64,000 nt of DNA from Huaxiibacter chinensis. Its GTDB lineage: Bacteria; Pseudomonadota; Gammaproteobacteria; Enterobacterales; Enterobacteriaceae. This document shows, one piece after another, positions 57,565 through 64,000 of the stretch. The notes under the pieces are model-generated. The model was given only the letters and a program-made list of their open reading frames with translations. It had not been told where the DNA came from and searched no databases. The translations under genes were made by a program, and so were the position numbers. Location: the NCBI RefSeq assembly GCF_022171985.1, contig NZ_JAJVHF010000001.1, positions 744,001 through 808,000 on the forward strand, in the 5' to 3' direction. How positions within the stretch are numbered: the stretch's first letter is position 1; the number at the start of each line of letters is the position of its first letter.

Positions 57565-57948
57565 GTGTTACAACTGCTTTTAGCCGTTTTTATTGGTGGG
57601 GGAACCGGGAGCGTCGCGCGATGGTTTCTTAGCATGAGATTTAACCCAATGCATCAGGCAATTCCCATTGGGACCCTGACGGCCAACCTGATTGGGGCTT
57701 TCATCATTGGGATGGGACTTGCCTGGTTTAACCGGATGACCCACATTGATCCCATGTGGAAGTTACTCATCACGACCGGATTTTGCGGAGGATTAACAAC
57801 CTTTTCCACCTTCTCAGCCGAGGTGGTGTTCCTGTTTCAGGAGGGTAAGTTTGCGTGGGCGCTCACCAACATTGCCGTCAATATGCTCGGCTCGTTTGCT
57901 ATGACCGCGATCGCATTTTGGATTTTTTCTGCGGCAAACGCGCACTAA
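57565..57948 (+). CDS. crcB: Fluoride channel CrcB/Fluc
   Basis: Small inner-membrane protein of 127 residues (E. coli 127) with four membrane helices. It forms a dual-topology dimer that exports fluoride. Conserved parts are [13 protein letters not shown], the pore Asn in [14 protein letters not shown], and the Phe box [15 protein letters not shown]. The start is GTG. The 67-base gap to nit is too short to hold a fluoride riboswitch, and none of its motifs is visible. Confidence 0.96.
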   Translation: MLQLLLAVFIGGGTGSVARWFLSMRFNPMHQAIPIGTLTANLIGAFIIGMGLAWFNRMTHIDPMWKLLITTGFCGGLTTFSTFSAEVVFLFQEGKFAWALTNIAVNMLGSFAMTAIAFWIFSAANAH

Positions 57949-58018
57949 GAACCGCACGTTAATGTTGGCTTAATTTTTCTCTGTCACGCTTAGCGCAATA
58001 TCGCGTGAGGGTAAGAAA

Positions 58019-58105
58019 ATGAAAGCGACTTTAATGCAGGCGGGAATGGTTTTACTGAGCGTTCTGATCGTCGCCAGTTTTATTAAGATGTATCTCTTCA
58101 ATTAA
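58019..58105 (+). CDS. Predicted 28-residue membrane peptide
   Basis: A short frame with a good ribosome site (GAGG, eight bases before ATG) between crcB and cspE. The peptide begins MKATLMQAGM and residues 8-27 form a single hydrophobic helix (VLLSVLIVASFI), ending in a basic and aromatic KMYLFN. The shape is that of a small bitopic inner-membrane protein, a common class in enterics. It ends just before a strong terminator. I do not recognise a family; coding status rests on the ribosome site, hydrophobicity and terminator. Confidence 0.6.
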   Translation: MKATLMQAGMVLLSVLIVASFIKMYLFN

Positions 58106-58117
58106 TGAATGCCAAAA

Positions 58118-58142
58118 AAAACCCGCTCAGGGAGCGGGTTTT
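58118..58142. terminator. Bidirectional terminator before cspE
   Basis: A 10-bp stem (AAAACCCGCT/AGCGGGTTTT) with a CAGGG loop. A-run on the left and T on the right allow use by the small gene and crcB (plus) and by cspE (minus). Confidence 0.88.
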
Positions 58143-58167
58143 GAAACTCATGCTGACGCGTCTGTAA

Positions 58168-58377
58168 TTACAGAGCAGTTACGTTAGCAGCAGAAGGGCC
58201 TTTGGCACCGTTAGTGATTTCAAACTCAACGCGCTGACCTTCGGCCAGGGTTTTGAAACCATTAGTCTGGATTGCAGAGAAGTGTACGAACACATCTTTG
58301 CTGCCATCTTCCGGAGTAATGAAACCGAATCCTTTGGACTCATTAAACCACTTAACGTTACCTTTAATCTTAGACAT
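58168..58377 (-). CDS. cspE: Cold-shock-like protein CspE
   Basis: RNA chaperone of 69 residues with an OB fold, differing from E. coli CspE only at the end (NVTAL against NVIAL). RNP1 is KGFGFITP and RNP2 is VFVHF. It melts RNA secondary structure, acts as an antiterminator and affects rpoS mRNA stability. I start at the ATG at 58377 ([10 protein letters not shown]); the frame continues 31 codons upstream, but that stretch is the 5' leader. Confidence 0.97.
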   Translation of the reverse strand: MSKIKGNVKWFNESKGFGFITPEDGSKDVFVHFSAIQTNGFKTLAEGQRVEFEITNGAKGPSAANVTAL

Positions 58378-58526
58378 CAAAATTACCTTTACATGAAAAA
58401 TGGACACAAATGCTGTGTCGGGTATCAGTACAACAATTACGGGCCATTTTGTCCAGCGCTTCTTTAGCAAAAAGTGACAAAAGTCGCGGAATTTTTCGCG
58501 CCCGACACGTTATCCTCCAGCCCGCT

Positions 58527-58550
58527 AAAAGTGGCTCTTTTTTCGCCACT
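58527..58550 (-). terminator. pagP terminator
   Basis: Read on the minus strand, a 6-bp stem (AGTGGC/GCCACT) with an A-rich loop followed by TTTT, 17 bases after the pagP stop. Confidence 0.7.
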
Positions 58551-58567
58551 CCCTGCCCCTTTTTCAG

Positions 58568-59143
58568 TTAAAACTGAAAGCGCATCCAGGCAAAGTAAAC
58601 GTTACCGTTATTGTATGTGCCAGGGATATAGGTCATCTGGAACGTCGCCGGGCCATAGCCAATGGAGGCCAGAGGTAAAAGGACCGGTACCGGGATATAT
58701 TTCCAGTTGTCTCGCGCGGTAAAACCTGCGGTATAGCCCAGCCCCATGTGGAAGTTCTCATCCGCCAGCGGACGCCAGGTTTTCTCCCAGCCGTAACCGC
58801 CAATCGGTTCCCACTTGTTATAGGAGTCTTTGAAGGCCATTAAATAGAGACCGTGCCAGTTACCTTTGTCATCCCAACGGGATTGACCGAAGCCCGCGCC
58901 CCAGGGACGTTCGTTATAGCGATCGGTTTTTTCTTTGTCGTACGCAAAACGCGCGTGCCAGGTAATAGCCGGGACATAGAGATCGTAATGCTCTGGTTCA
59001 TTCCAGGTTTGCGCGACGTTATCTTTAAAAGTGTTGAACCAGCCTTTATCCGCTGATTTATCGTCTGCTGTCGCTGAGGAAACCAGCGTTAACTGGCCAA
59101 AAATAAACAGAAAAATTGCAAAAATATTATTCTTTAAAATCAC
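58568..59143 (-). CDS. pagP: Lipid A palmitoyltransferase PagP
   Basis: Outer-membrane beta-barrel enzyme that moves palmitate from phospholipid to lipid A, raising resistance to cationic peptides. About 191 residues with a signal peptide ending at SSATA. The mature part is close to E. coli Pag[34 protein letters not shown] contains the catalytic His, and [17 protein letters not shown] the Asp-Ser pair; it ends in WMRFQF. No ATG exists in frame. I chose the GTG at 59143; a TTG at 59185 is the alternative. No PhoP box was recognised upstream. Confidence 0.9.
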   Translation of the reverse strand: MILKNNIFAIFLFIFGQLTLVSSATADDKSADKGWFNTFKDNVAQTWNEPEHYDLYVPAITWHARFAYDKEKTDRYNERPWGAGFGQSRWDDKGNWHGLYLMAFKDSYNKWEPIGGYGWEKTWRPLADENFHMGLGYTAGFTARDNWKYIPVPVLLPLASIGYGPATFQMTYIPGTYNNGNVYFAWMRFQF

Positions 59144-59971
59144 GATATCATTACCATTCTTTGTATTCGATGCATAACTTAACAAAGTCTATTTGAATAA
59201 AGTCTTAACGACACCGGCTTTTATCTGAAAATGTGTTTACCAAGTGGGAATAATCTCATAAGCGGAACAGACAGAGACGAAGAATATGAGACAACATTAC
59301 AAAACATAACGTTTATATCATTATCCCTACAAATACATCTCGGCGGATTTGATATTGAGTTCGCTTGCAAGGTATATCCTCTCCCTGCTGACTTATGTCA
59401 TTCTGAAGTAAGGGAAAGCCCGCGGCACGGGCTCTGGCAGGCTTCTCTGGTTCCGGAATTGATGACCCGCACGGCACACTTCGCTGCAGGATTACCATGG
59501 AGTGCAGTTCAGGTTTTCTTAGCCAGTTCTGTTAATCTTTGCAGCTTGCCGTGAGGCCTCAAAGTTACCTAATAACCATTTTAAAAAAGCGGATATCCTG
59601 TTATCTCGCTGCCAGTATTTTTTGCCGCAGAGACCGTAATACGCCTGTGGTTAAACCACGATAAAAAACCTTACGCTGAACGCTGATATTTTCGCTGAAC
59701 GCCTCTCCTGTTTCTTTGCTAATTTCTCTGTAAAACTCGGCGCCCAAATAATTAACAAATAATTACCATGTAATTAACAATTAAATGCATTTACATGATC
59801 ACCAGGTTAATGACATAAAGGGTACCGCAGTGGCAAAATAGTCGCGATATCGGCGTTAGATGTCGATTTATTGATTTTAATCATCTATGACTGGCCGTTT
59901 ATTCGGCACATTCTCACCCTTCAAATTTAGATTTCCGTGCTCTCTGGGGAGCGCAACGTACAGGGGAAACC
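59144..59971. other. pagP-dcuC intergenic region
   Basis: This gap of about 830 bases has no convincing gene. A 107-codon frame at 59231-59554 has no recognisable features. A minus-strand frame of about 48 codons (around 59590-59745) has protein-like composition but no good start. The part from 59740 to 59800 is very AT-rich with repeated AATTAAC-type runs. The right end holds the FNR site and leader of dcuC. The length and mixed composition could mark a decayed insertion. Confidence 0.5.
59871..59884. promoter_or_regulatory. FNR site upstream of dcuC
   Basis: TTGATTTTAATCAT matches FNR consensus TTGAT-N4-ATCAA at nine of ten positions, 88 bases before dcuC. E. coli dcuC is FNR-activated in anaerobic growth. 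Confidence 0.7.
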
Positions 59972-61345
59972 ATGCTTACCTTTATCGAGCTCCTCATTGG
60001 AGTCGTCGTCATTGTCGGCGTCGCGCGTTACATCATTAAGGGCTATTCCGCCACGGGCGTGTTATTTGTCGGCGGCCTGACGCTGCTTATCATCAGTGCG
60101 CTGATGGGACACAAGGTGCTGCCCGCCAGTGAAACCAGCACCGGCTATTCCGCAACGGATATCGTTGAATATATTAAAATCCTGCTGATGAGCCGTGGTG
60201 GCGATCTCGGCATGATGATTATGATGCTGTGTGGTTTCGCCGCGTATATGACGCACATCGGTGCCAACGACATGGTCGTAAAGCTGGCGTCGAAACCGCT
60301 GCAATATATTAACTCGCCGTATATTCTGATGATTGCCGCCTATTTCGTGGCCTGCCTGATGTCTCTGGCGGTCTCCTCGGCCACTGGCCTTGGCGTTCTG
60401 CTGATGGCAACCCTGTTCCCGGTGATGGTCAACGTCGGTATCAGCCGTGGTGCTGCCGCGGCAATCTGCGCCTCGCCTGCGGCTATCATTCTTTCCCCTA
60501 CGTCCGGCGATGTGGTGCTTGCGGCGAAAGCAGCGGAAATGCCGCTGATCGACTTTGCGTTTAAAACCACGCTGCCCATTTCAATTGCGGCCATTATTGG
60601 CATGGCTATCGCCCACTACTTCTGGCAGAAGTATCTCGATAAAAAAGAGAACATCAGCCACGAGATGCTGGACGTGAATGAAATCAACACCACTGCCCCC
60701 TCTTTCTACGCCATTCTGCCCTTTACCCCGATTATCGGCGTGCTGATTTTCGACGGGAAATGGGGCCCGCAGCTTCACATCATTACCATTCTGGTGATCT
60801 GCATGTTGCTGGCCGCCCTGCTGGAGTTTGTGCGTGGTTTTAATACCCAAAAAGTGTTCTCGGGTCTGGAAGTGGCCTATCGTGGCATGGCGGATGCCTT
60901 TGCGGGCGTGGTCATGCTGCTGGTTGCCGCCGGTGTCTTTGCGCAGGGCCTGAGCACCATCGGCTTTATTCAGAGCCTCATCTCGATTGCCACCTCTTTT
61001 GGCTCGGCAAGCATCATTCTGATGTTGGTCCTGGTTGTGCTGACGATGCTGGCGGCGATGACCACCGGCTCTGGTAACGCCCCCTTCTATGCGTTTGTCG
61101 AAATGATCCCGAAGCTGGCGCACTCCTCCGGCATCAATCCGGCCTATCTGTCCATTCCGATGCTGCAGGCGTCCAATCTGGGCCGAACGATTTCTCCGGT
61201 TTCTGGCGTGGTCGTTGCCGTTGCGGGCATGGCAAAAATCTCTCCGTTTGAAGTGGTAAAACGCACCTCTGTTCCCGTGCTGGTGGGTCTGGTCATTGTG
61301 ATTGTCGCCACCGAAATTCTGGTGCCCGGCACCGCCGCAGGTTAA
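59972..61345 (+). CDS. dcuC: Anaerobic C4-dicarboxylate transporter DcuC
   Basis: Inner-membrane carrier of 457 residues (461 in E. coli) with about 12 helices. It exports succinate during fermentation and can exchange fumarate and succinate. Conserved parts are MLTFIELLIGVVVIVGVARY, LLMSRGGDLGMMIMMLCGFAAYMTHIGAND, ASPAAIILSPTSGDVVLAA and TTGSGNAPFYAFVEMIPKLA. The C terminus is four residues shorter than in E. coli. It has AGGGGA upstream of the ATG and an FNR site. It is monocistronic, with its own terminator. Confidence 0.97.
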   Translation: MLTFIELLIGVVVIVGVARYIIKGYSATGVLFVGGLTLLIISALMGHKVLPASETSTGYSATDIVEYIKILLMSRGGDLGMMIMMLCGFAAYMTHIGANDMVVKLASKPLQYINSPYILMIAAYFVACLMSLAVSSATGLGVLLMATLFPVMVNVGISRGAAAAICASPAAIILSPTSGDVVLAAKAAEMPLIDFAFKTTLPISIAAIIGMAIAHYFWQKYLDKKENISHEMLDVNEINTTAPSFYAILPFTPIIGVLIFDGKWGPQLHIITILVICMLLAALLEFVRGFNTQKVFSGLEVAYRGMADAFAGVVMLLVAAGVFAQGLSTIGFIQSLISIATSFGSASIILMLVLVVLTMLAAMTTGSGNAPFYAFVEMIPKLAHSSGINPAYLSIPMLQASNLGRTISPVSGVVVAVAGMAKISPFEVVKRTSVPVLVGLVIVIVATEILVPGTAAG

Positions 61346-61359
61346 GTCTCGTCACCATC

Positions 61360-61383
61360 AAAAAGCGCCTGCGGGCGCTTTTT
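61360..61383 (+). terminator. dcuC terminator
   Basis: A 10-bp stem (AAAAAGCGCC/GGCGCTTTTT) with a TGCG loop, 14 bases after dcuC. Confidence 0.9.
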
Positions 61384-61435
61384 GTGCTTTAATAACCTTC
61401 TGAAATAAATTCGCTATAAACCATCAGGAATTCAA

Positions 61436-62245
61436 ATGTTCAGGAAGGATATTGTCAGCCGGTTTAGCACCGCGGCGCTGCTTCTGTGTGCTTTTACGAC
61501 TCAGGCCGCCCCGCTCCAGGCAACGCAGTACGGTGATTTTGATCGCTACGTCCTTGCATTGTCGTGGCAAACGGGTTTTTGCCAGAGCGTGCATGACGCC
61601 AACCGCAATGAGCCAGACGAGTGTCGCCTGCAAAAAGAGAGTAACGTTAAAACTGACTTCCTGACCGTGCACGGGCTGTGGCCCAGCCTGCCGAAGACAA
61701 TCTCCGCTCGGGGTGTGGACGATCGCCGCTGGATGCGTTTTGGCTGTGCAACGCGCCCCATCCCCAATCTGCCCGAAGCCAAAGCCAACCGCAAATGCGC
61801 GGCTGCAGAAACAGGACTTTCTCTTGAGACCGCCGCAAAACTCAATAGCGTAATGCCCGGCGCCGGGGGGAACTCCTGTCTGGAACGCTACGAATACGCC
61901 AAGCACGGCGTCTGTTTCGGCTTCGACCCGGACGCTTACTTTGGCACCATGGTCCGTCTCAATCAGGCGGTAAAAGCCAGCCCGATGGGGACCTTCCTGG
62001 CGGAGAATTACGGTAAGACGGTAACCCGTCGGGCCTTTGATGACGCTGTCGCCCGGAGCTTTGGCAAAGCCAATGTGAAAGCCGTTAAGCTGACCTGCCA
62101 GGGCAATCCCGCTTACCTGACGGAGATGCAGATTTCCCTCAAAGCGGCAACCATCAACGCCCCTCTTTCAGAGGCCTCGTTCGCCCCACAACCGCATCCG
62201 GGCAACTGTGCGAAGCAATTCGTCATCGATAAAGCGGGTTATTGA
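61436..62245 (+). CDS. rna: Ribonuclease I
   Basis: Periplasmic RNase T2-family enzyme of 269 residues (268 in E. coli). It degrades RNA with little base preference, producing 2',3'-cyclic products. The two catalytic segments are CAS I (FLTVHGLWPS, His) and CAS II (ERYEYAKHGVCFG, with Glu, Lys and His). A signal peptide of about 24 residues ends at TQAA. Cys residues for several disulfides are present. The N-terminal signal differs from E. coli, while the mature part is close. Confidence 0.96.
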   Translation: MFRKDIVSRFSTAALLLCAFTTQAAPLQATQYGDFDRYVLALSWQTGFCQSVHDANRNEPDECRLQKESNVKTDFLTVHGLWPSLPKTISARGVDDRRWMRFGCATRPIPNLPEAKANRKCAAAETGLSLETAAKLNSVMPGAGGNSCLERYEYAKHGVCFGFDPDAYFGTMVRLNQAVKASPMGTFLAENYGKTVTRRAFDDAVARSFGKANVKAVKLTCQGNPAYLTEMQISLKAATINAPLSEASFAPQPHPGNCAKQFVIDKAGY

Positions 62246-62417
62246 TCTTCGGCCGGGCATCCCCTGCCCGGCATTCCATCCTTTCCTCTTATAGCTCGAT
62301 GAGCGTCACACTTCCGATCTCCTGCATCATTTATCCAGCTAAAGCCTCATTTATCCGGTAAACAGCGTTGAATCCTCGCCGCCATAATCGCGGTGTCATC
62401 AACAGGAGGAATTTCAC

Positions 62418-62744
62418 ATGGCTAAAAAACTGATTGCGTTATGCGCCTGCCCGATGGGACTGGCCCATACCTTTATGGCGGCTCAGGCTCTGGAAGACGC
62501 TGCCGTTGAAGCAGGCTATGACGTCAAAATTGAAACACAGGGGGCAGACGGCATCCAGAATCGTTTAACCGCAGAGGATATCGCCACGGCCGACATTATT
62601 ATTCACGCGATAGCGATCACCCCGGAAGACAACGAACGCTTCGAAACGCGGGATGTGTATGAAATTACCCTTCAGGACGCCATCAAAAATGCGGCGGGCA
62701 CCCTGAAAGATATCGAAGAAATGATTGCTGCAGAACAACAATAA
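62418..62744 (+). CDS. PTS fructose-type IIB component
   Basis: Soluble PTS IIB protein of 108 residues, fructose family (like FrwB or FryB). The phosphorylated Cys is Cys11 in the loop CACPMGLAHTFMAA, close to the family's CPTGIAHT. It has ADIIIHAIAI and a C-terminal helix. It receives phosphate from a IIA and passes it to sugar in the IIC channel. The ribosome site AGGAGG is strong. The IIC gene follows after 24 bases. In E. coli the gene next to rna is citT, so this operon is a local difference. The sugar cannot be told from the sequence. Confidence 0.92.
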   Translation: MAKKLIALCACPMGLAHTFMAAQALEDAAVEAGYDVKIETQGADGIQNRLTAEDIATADIIIHAIAITPEDNERFETRDVYEITLQDAIKNAAGTLKDIEEMIAAEQQ

Positions 62745-62768
62745 TTCTCCACCTCAGGGGTCTTCGTC

Positions 62769-64000
62769 ATGGCAATTAAAAAACGCAGTGCGATTCGCTC
62801 AGCGGGTCACGAAGGTGACACGCTGGTTATGAAACCCGCGCCAGTGGCAGCAGGCAGTACCTTCTGGAAAGAACTTCCTCAGCACATTATGTCGGGCATT
62901 TCCCGCATGGTGCCTACGCTTATCATGGGCGGGGTCATTCTCGCCATTTCGCAGCTTATTGCCTATGTGTGGCTGGAAATCCCGCCCGATACCGGCATTC
63001 TGGATGCACTCAACTCCGGCAAATTCACCGGTTTTAATCTGTCAGTGCTGAAGTTTGGTTACCTGACCGAATCCTTCGGTGGGCTGCTGTTTAGTTTTGC
63101 TATTCCCATGTTCTCCGCTTTTGTTGCTAACTCCATCGGTGGAAAACTGGCCTTCCCGGCAGGATTTATTGGCGGTCTTGTCTCCACGCAACCGACGCTG
63201 GTGCTCAATTTCGATGCGGAAAAACTGACCTGGCTTGCCACCAAACCCGTTCCCTCCACCTTTATAGGTGCGCTGATTATCGCCATCGCGGCCGGGTATC
63301 TGGTGAAATGGTTAAACACCAAAATCAGCGTGCCCCAGTATCTGCTGGCCTTTAAAAGCACCTTCCTGATCCCGATCCTCTCCGCGCTGTTCGTGATGCT
63401 GGCGATGTATTACGTGATCACCCCCATCGGTGGCTGGCTGAATGCGGGCATGCGCACCCTGCTGCTTGCCGCAGGCGAAGCCGGGTCAATGATGTACGCC
63501 ATCGGCATGGCGGCGGCTACCGCAATCGATCTGGGCGGGCCGATCAATAAAGCCGCCGGTTTCGTGGGGCTGGGGCTCACGACGGATCATGTTCTGCCCA
63601 TCACGTCGCGTGCGGTGGCAATTGTTATCCCACCGATTGGCCTGGGGCTGGCAACGCTTATCGACCACCGGTTAACCGGAAAACGTCTTTTCAGCCCCCA
63701 GCTTTACCCGCAGGGTAAAACGGCCATGTTCCTCGCCTTCATGGGCATCAGCGAAGGGGCGATTCCCTTCCTGCTGGAAAACCCGCTTGCCACGCTGCCT
63801 GCGTATATGGTCGGCGCTATCGCCGGTGCGATGACCGCCACCGCGCTCGGGGCCGTGCAGTGGTTCCCGGAATCCGCCATATGGGCCTGGCCGCTGGTGA
63901 CCAATCTCGGCGCCTATATGCTGAGTATTCTGGTGGGCGCTGTCATCACCGCGCTGCTGGTCGTACTGATTCGCAACAGCATGTACAAGCGCGGAAAACT
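62769..64000 (+). CDS. PTS fructose-type IIC component, partial
   Basis: The frame starts with ATG at 62769 and is open to the end of the window (410 codons). It encodes an inner-membrane PTS IIC of the fructose family. The opening is polar (MAIKKRSAIRSAGHEGD), then comes HIMSGISRMVPTLIMGGVILAIS, which starts the membrane part, and later GGPINKAAGFVG and FMGISEGAIPFLLENP, both family signatures. It acts with the IIB encoded upstream. The C-terminal end and any IIA or catabolic enzyme genes lie beyond the window. Confidence 0.93.
   Translation, partial: MAIKKRSAIRSAGHEGDTLVMKPAPVAAGSTFWKELPQHIMSGISRMVPTLIMGGVILAISQLIAYVWLEIPPDTGILDALNSGKFTGFNLSVLKFGYLTESFGGLLFSFAIPMFSAFVANSIGGKLAFPAGFIGGLVSTQPTLVLNFDAEKLTWLATKPVPSTFIGALIIAIAAGYLVKWLNTKISVPQYLLAFKSTFLIPILSALFVMLAMYYVITPIGGWLNAGMRTLLLAAGEAGSMMYAIGMAAATAIDLGGPINKAAGFVGLGLTTDHVLPITSRAVAIVIPPIGLGLATLIDHRLTGKRLFSPQLYPQGKTAMFLAFMGISEGAIPFLLENPLATLPAYMVGAIAGAMTATALGAVQWFPESAIWAWPLVTNLGAYMLSILVGAVITALLVVLIRNSMYKRGK

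Noticed and set aside
59231-59554. A 107-codon frame between pagP and dcuC
   Set aside because: It has no ribosome site, no family features and an uneven composition; it is more likely non-coding.

Overview
The window is chromosomal DNA of an enteric bacterium, most likely Enterobacter or a near relative. Nearly every gene is a close, same-length counterpart of an Escherichia coli gene, and the order follows the E. coli kdp-fur-nag-leuS-lip-dcuC-rna segment. There are no phage genes, transposases, rRNA genes or CRISPR arrays. The genus is inferred from gene content and order only.

Layout. 1-1036: end of kdpD, then kdpE (potassium two-component system). 1317-5186: ornithine-sensing leader peptide speFL, speF and potE (ornithine decarboxylation and putrescine exchange). 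5241-7448: seqA-pgm on the minus strand. 7632-10248: ybfF, ybfE, fldA, the leader uof, and fur. 10404-12176: chiPQ (minus strand), a chitooligosaccharide porin and its lipoprotein. 12700-17161: a three-gene accessory operon not found at this site in E. coli: a LacI-type regulator, a three-part ADP-ribosylglycohydrolase-fold protein, and a lipoprotein solute-binding protein with no permease or ATPase beside it. 17205-25349: glnS and nagE (minus), then nagBACD (plus). 25601-28184: asnB and a seven-tRNA operon (Met-Leu-Gln-Gln-Met-Gln-Gln). 28326-28600: a GC-rich structured element with no convincing gene. 28662-35586: ubiF, miaB, ybeZ-ybeY-corC-lnt. 35921-40186: gltI-sroC-gltJKL and rihA, followed by a tandem repeat of the rihA 3' end. 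40641-53875: ybeL, leuS-lptE-holA-nadD, rsfS-rlmH-mrdA-mrdB-rlpA, dacA, ybeD, lipB. 54173-62245: ybeF, lipA, tatE, nit, crcB, a 28-residue membrane peptide, cspE, pagP, dcuC, rna. 62418-64000: start of a fructose-type PTS operon (IIB, partial IIC).

How the genes fit together. Amino-sugar use is a theme. ChiP and NagE bring in chitooligosaccharides and N-acetylglucosamine, and NagA and NagB feed them to glycolysis. NagC controls both loci: boxes are visible at nagE/nagB and between the -35 and -10 of chiP. The accessory operon sits between chiP and glnS, so it may handle a related glycoside, but that is inference. The rest is housekeeping: cell elongation (mrdAB, rlpA, dacA), lipoylation (lipB, lipA), tRNA charging and modification (glnS, leuS, miaB), ribosome maturation (ybeY, rsfS, rlmH) and envelope assembly (lnt, lptE, pagP).

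Best candidates for something undescribed are the 12.7-17.2 kb operon with its own palindromic operator, a perfect FNR-type site upstream of it, the tandemly amplified terminator block behind rihA, and the structured element at 28.3-28.6 kb.
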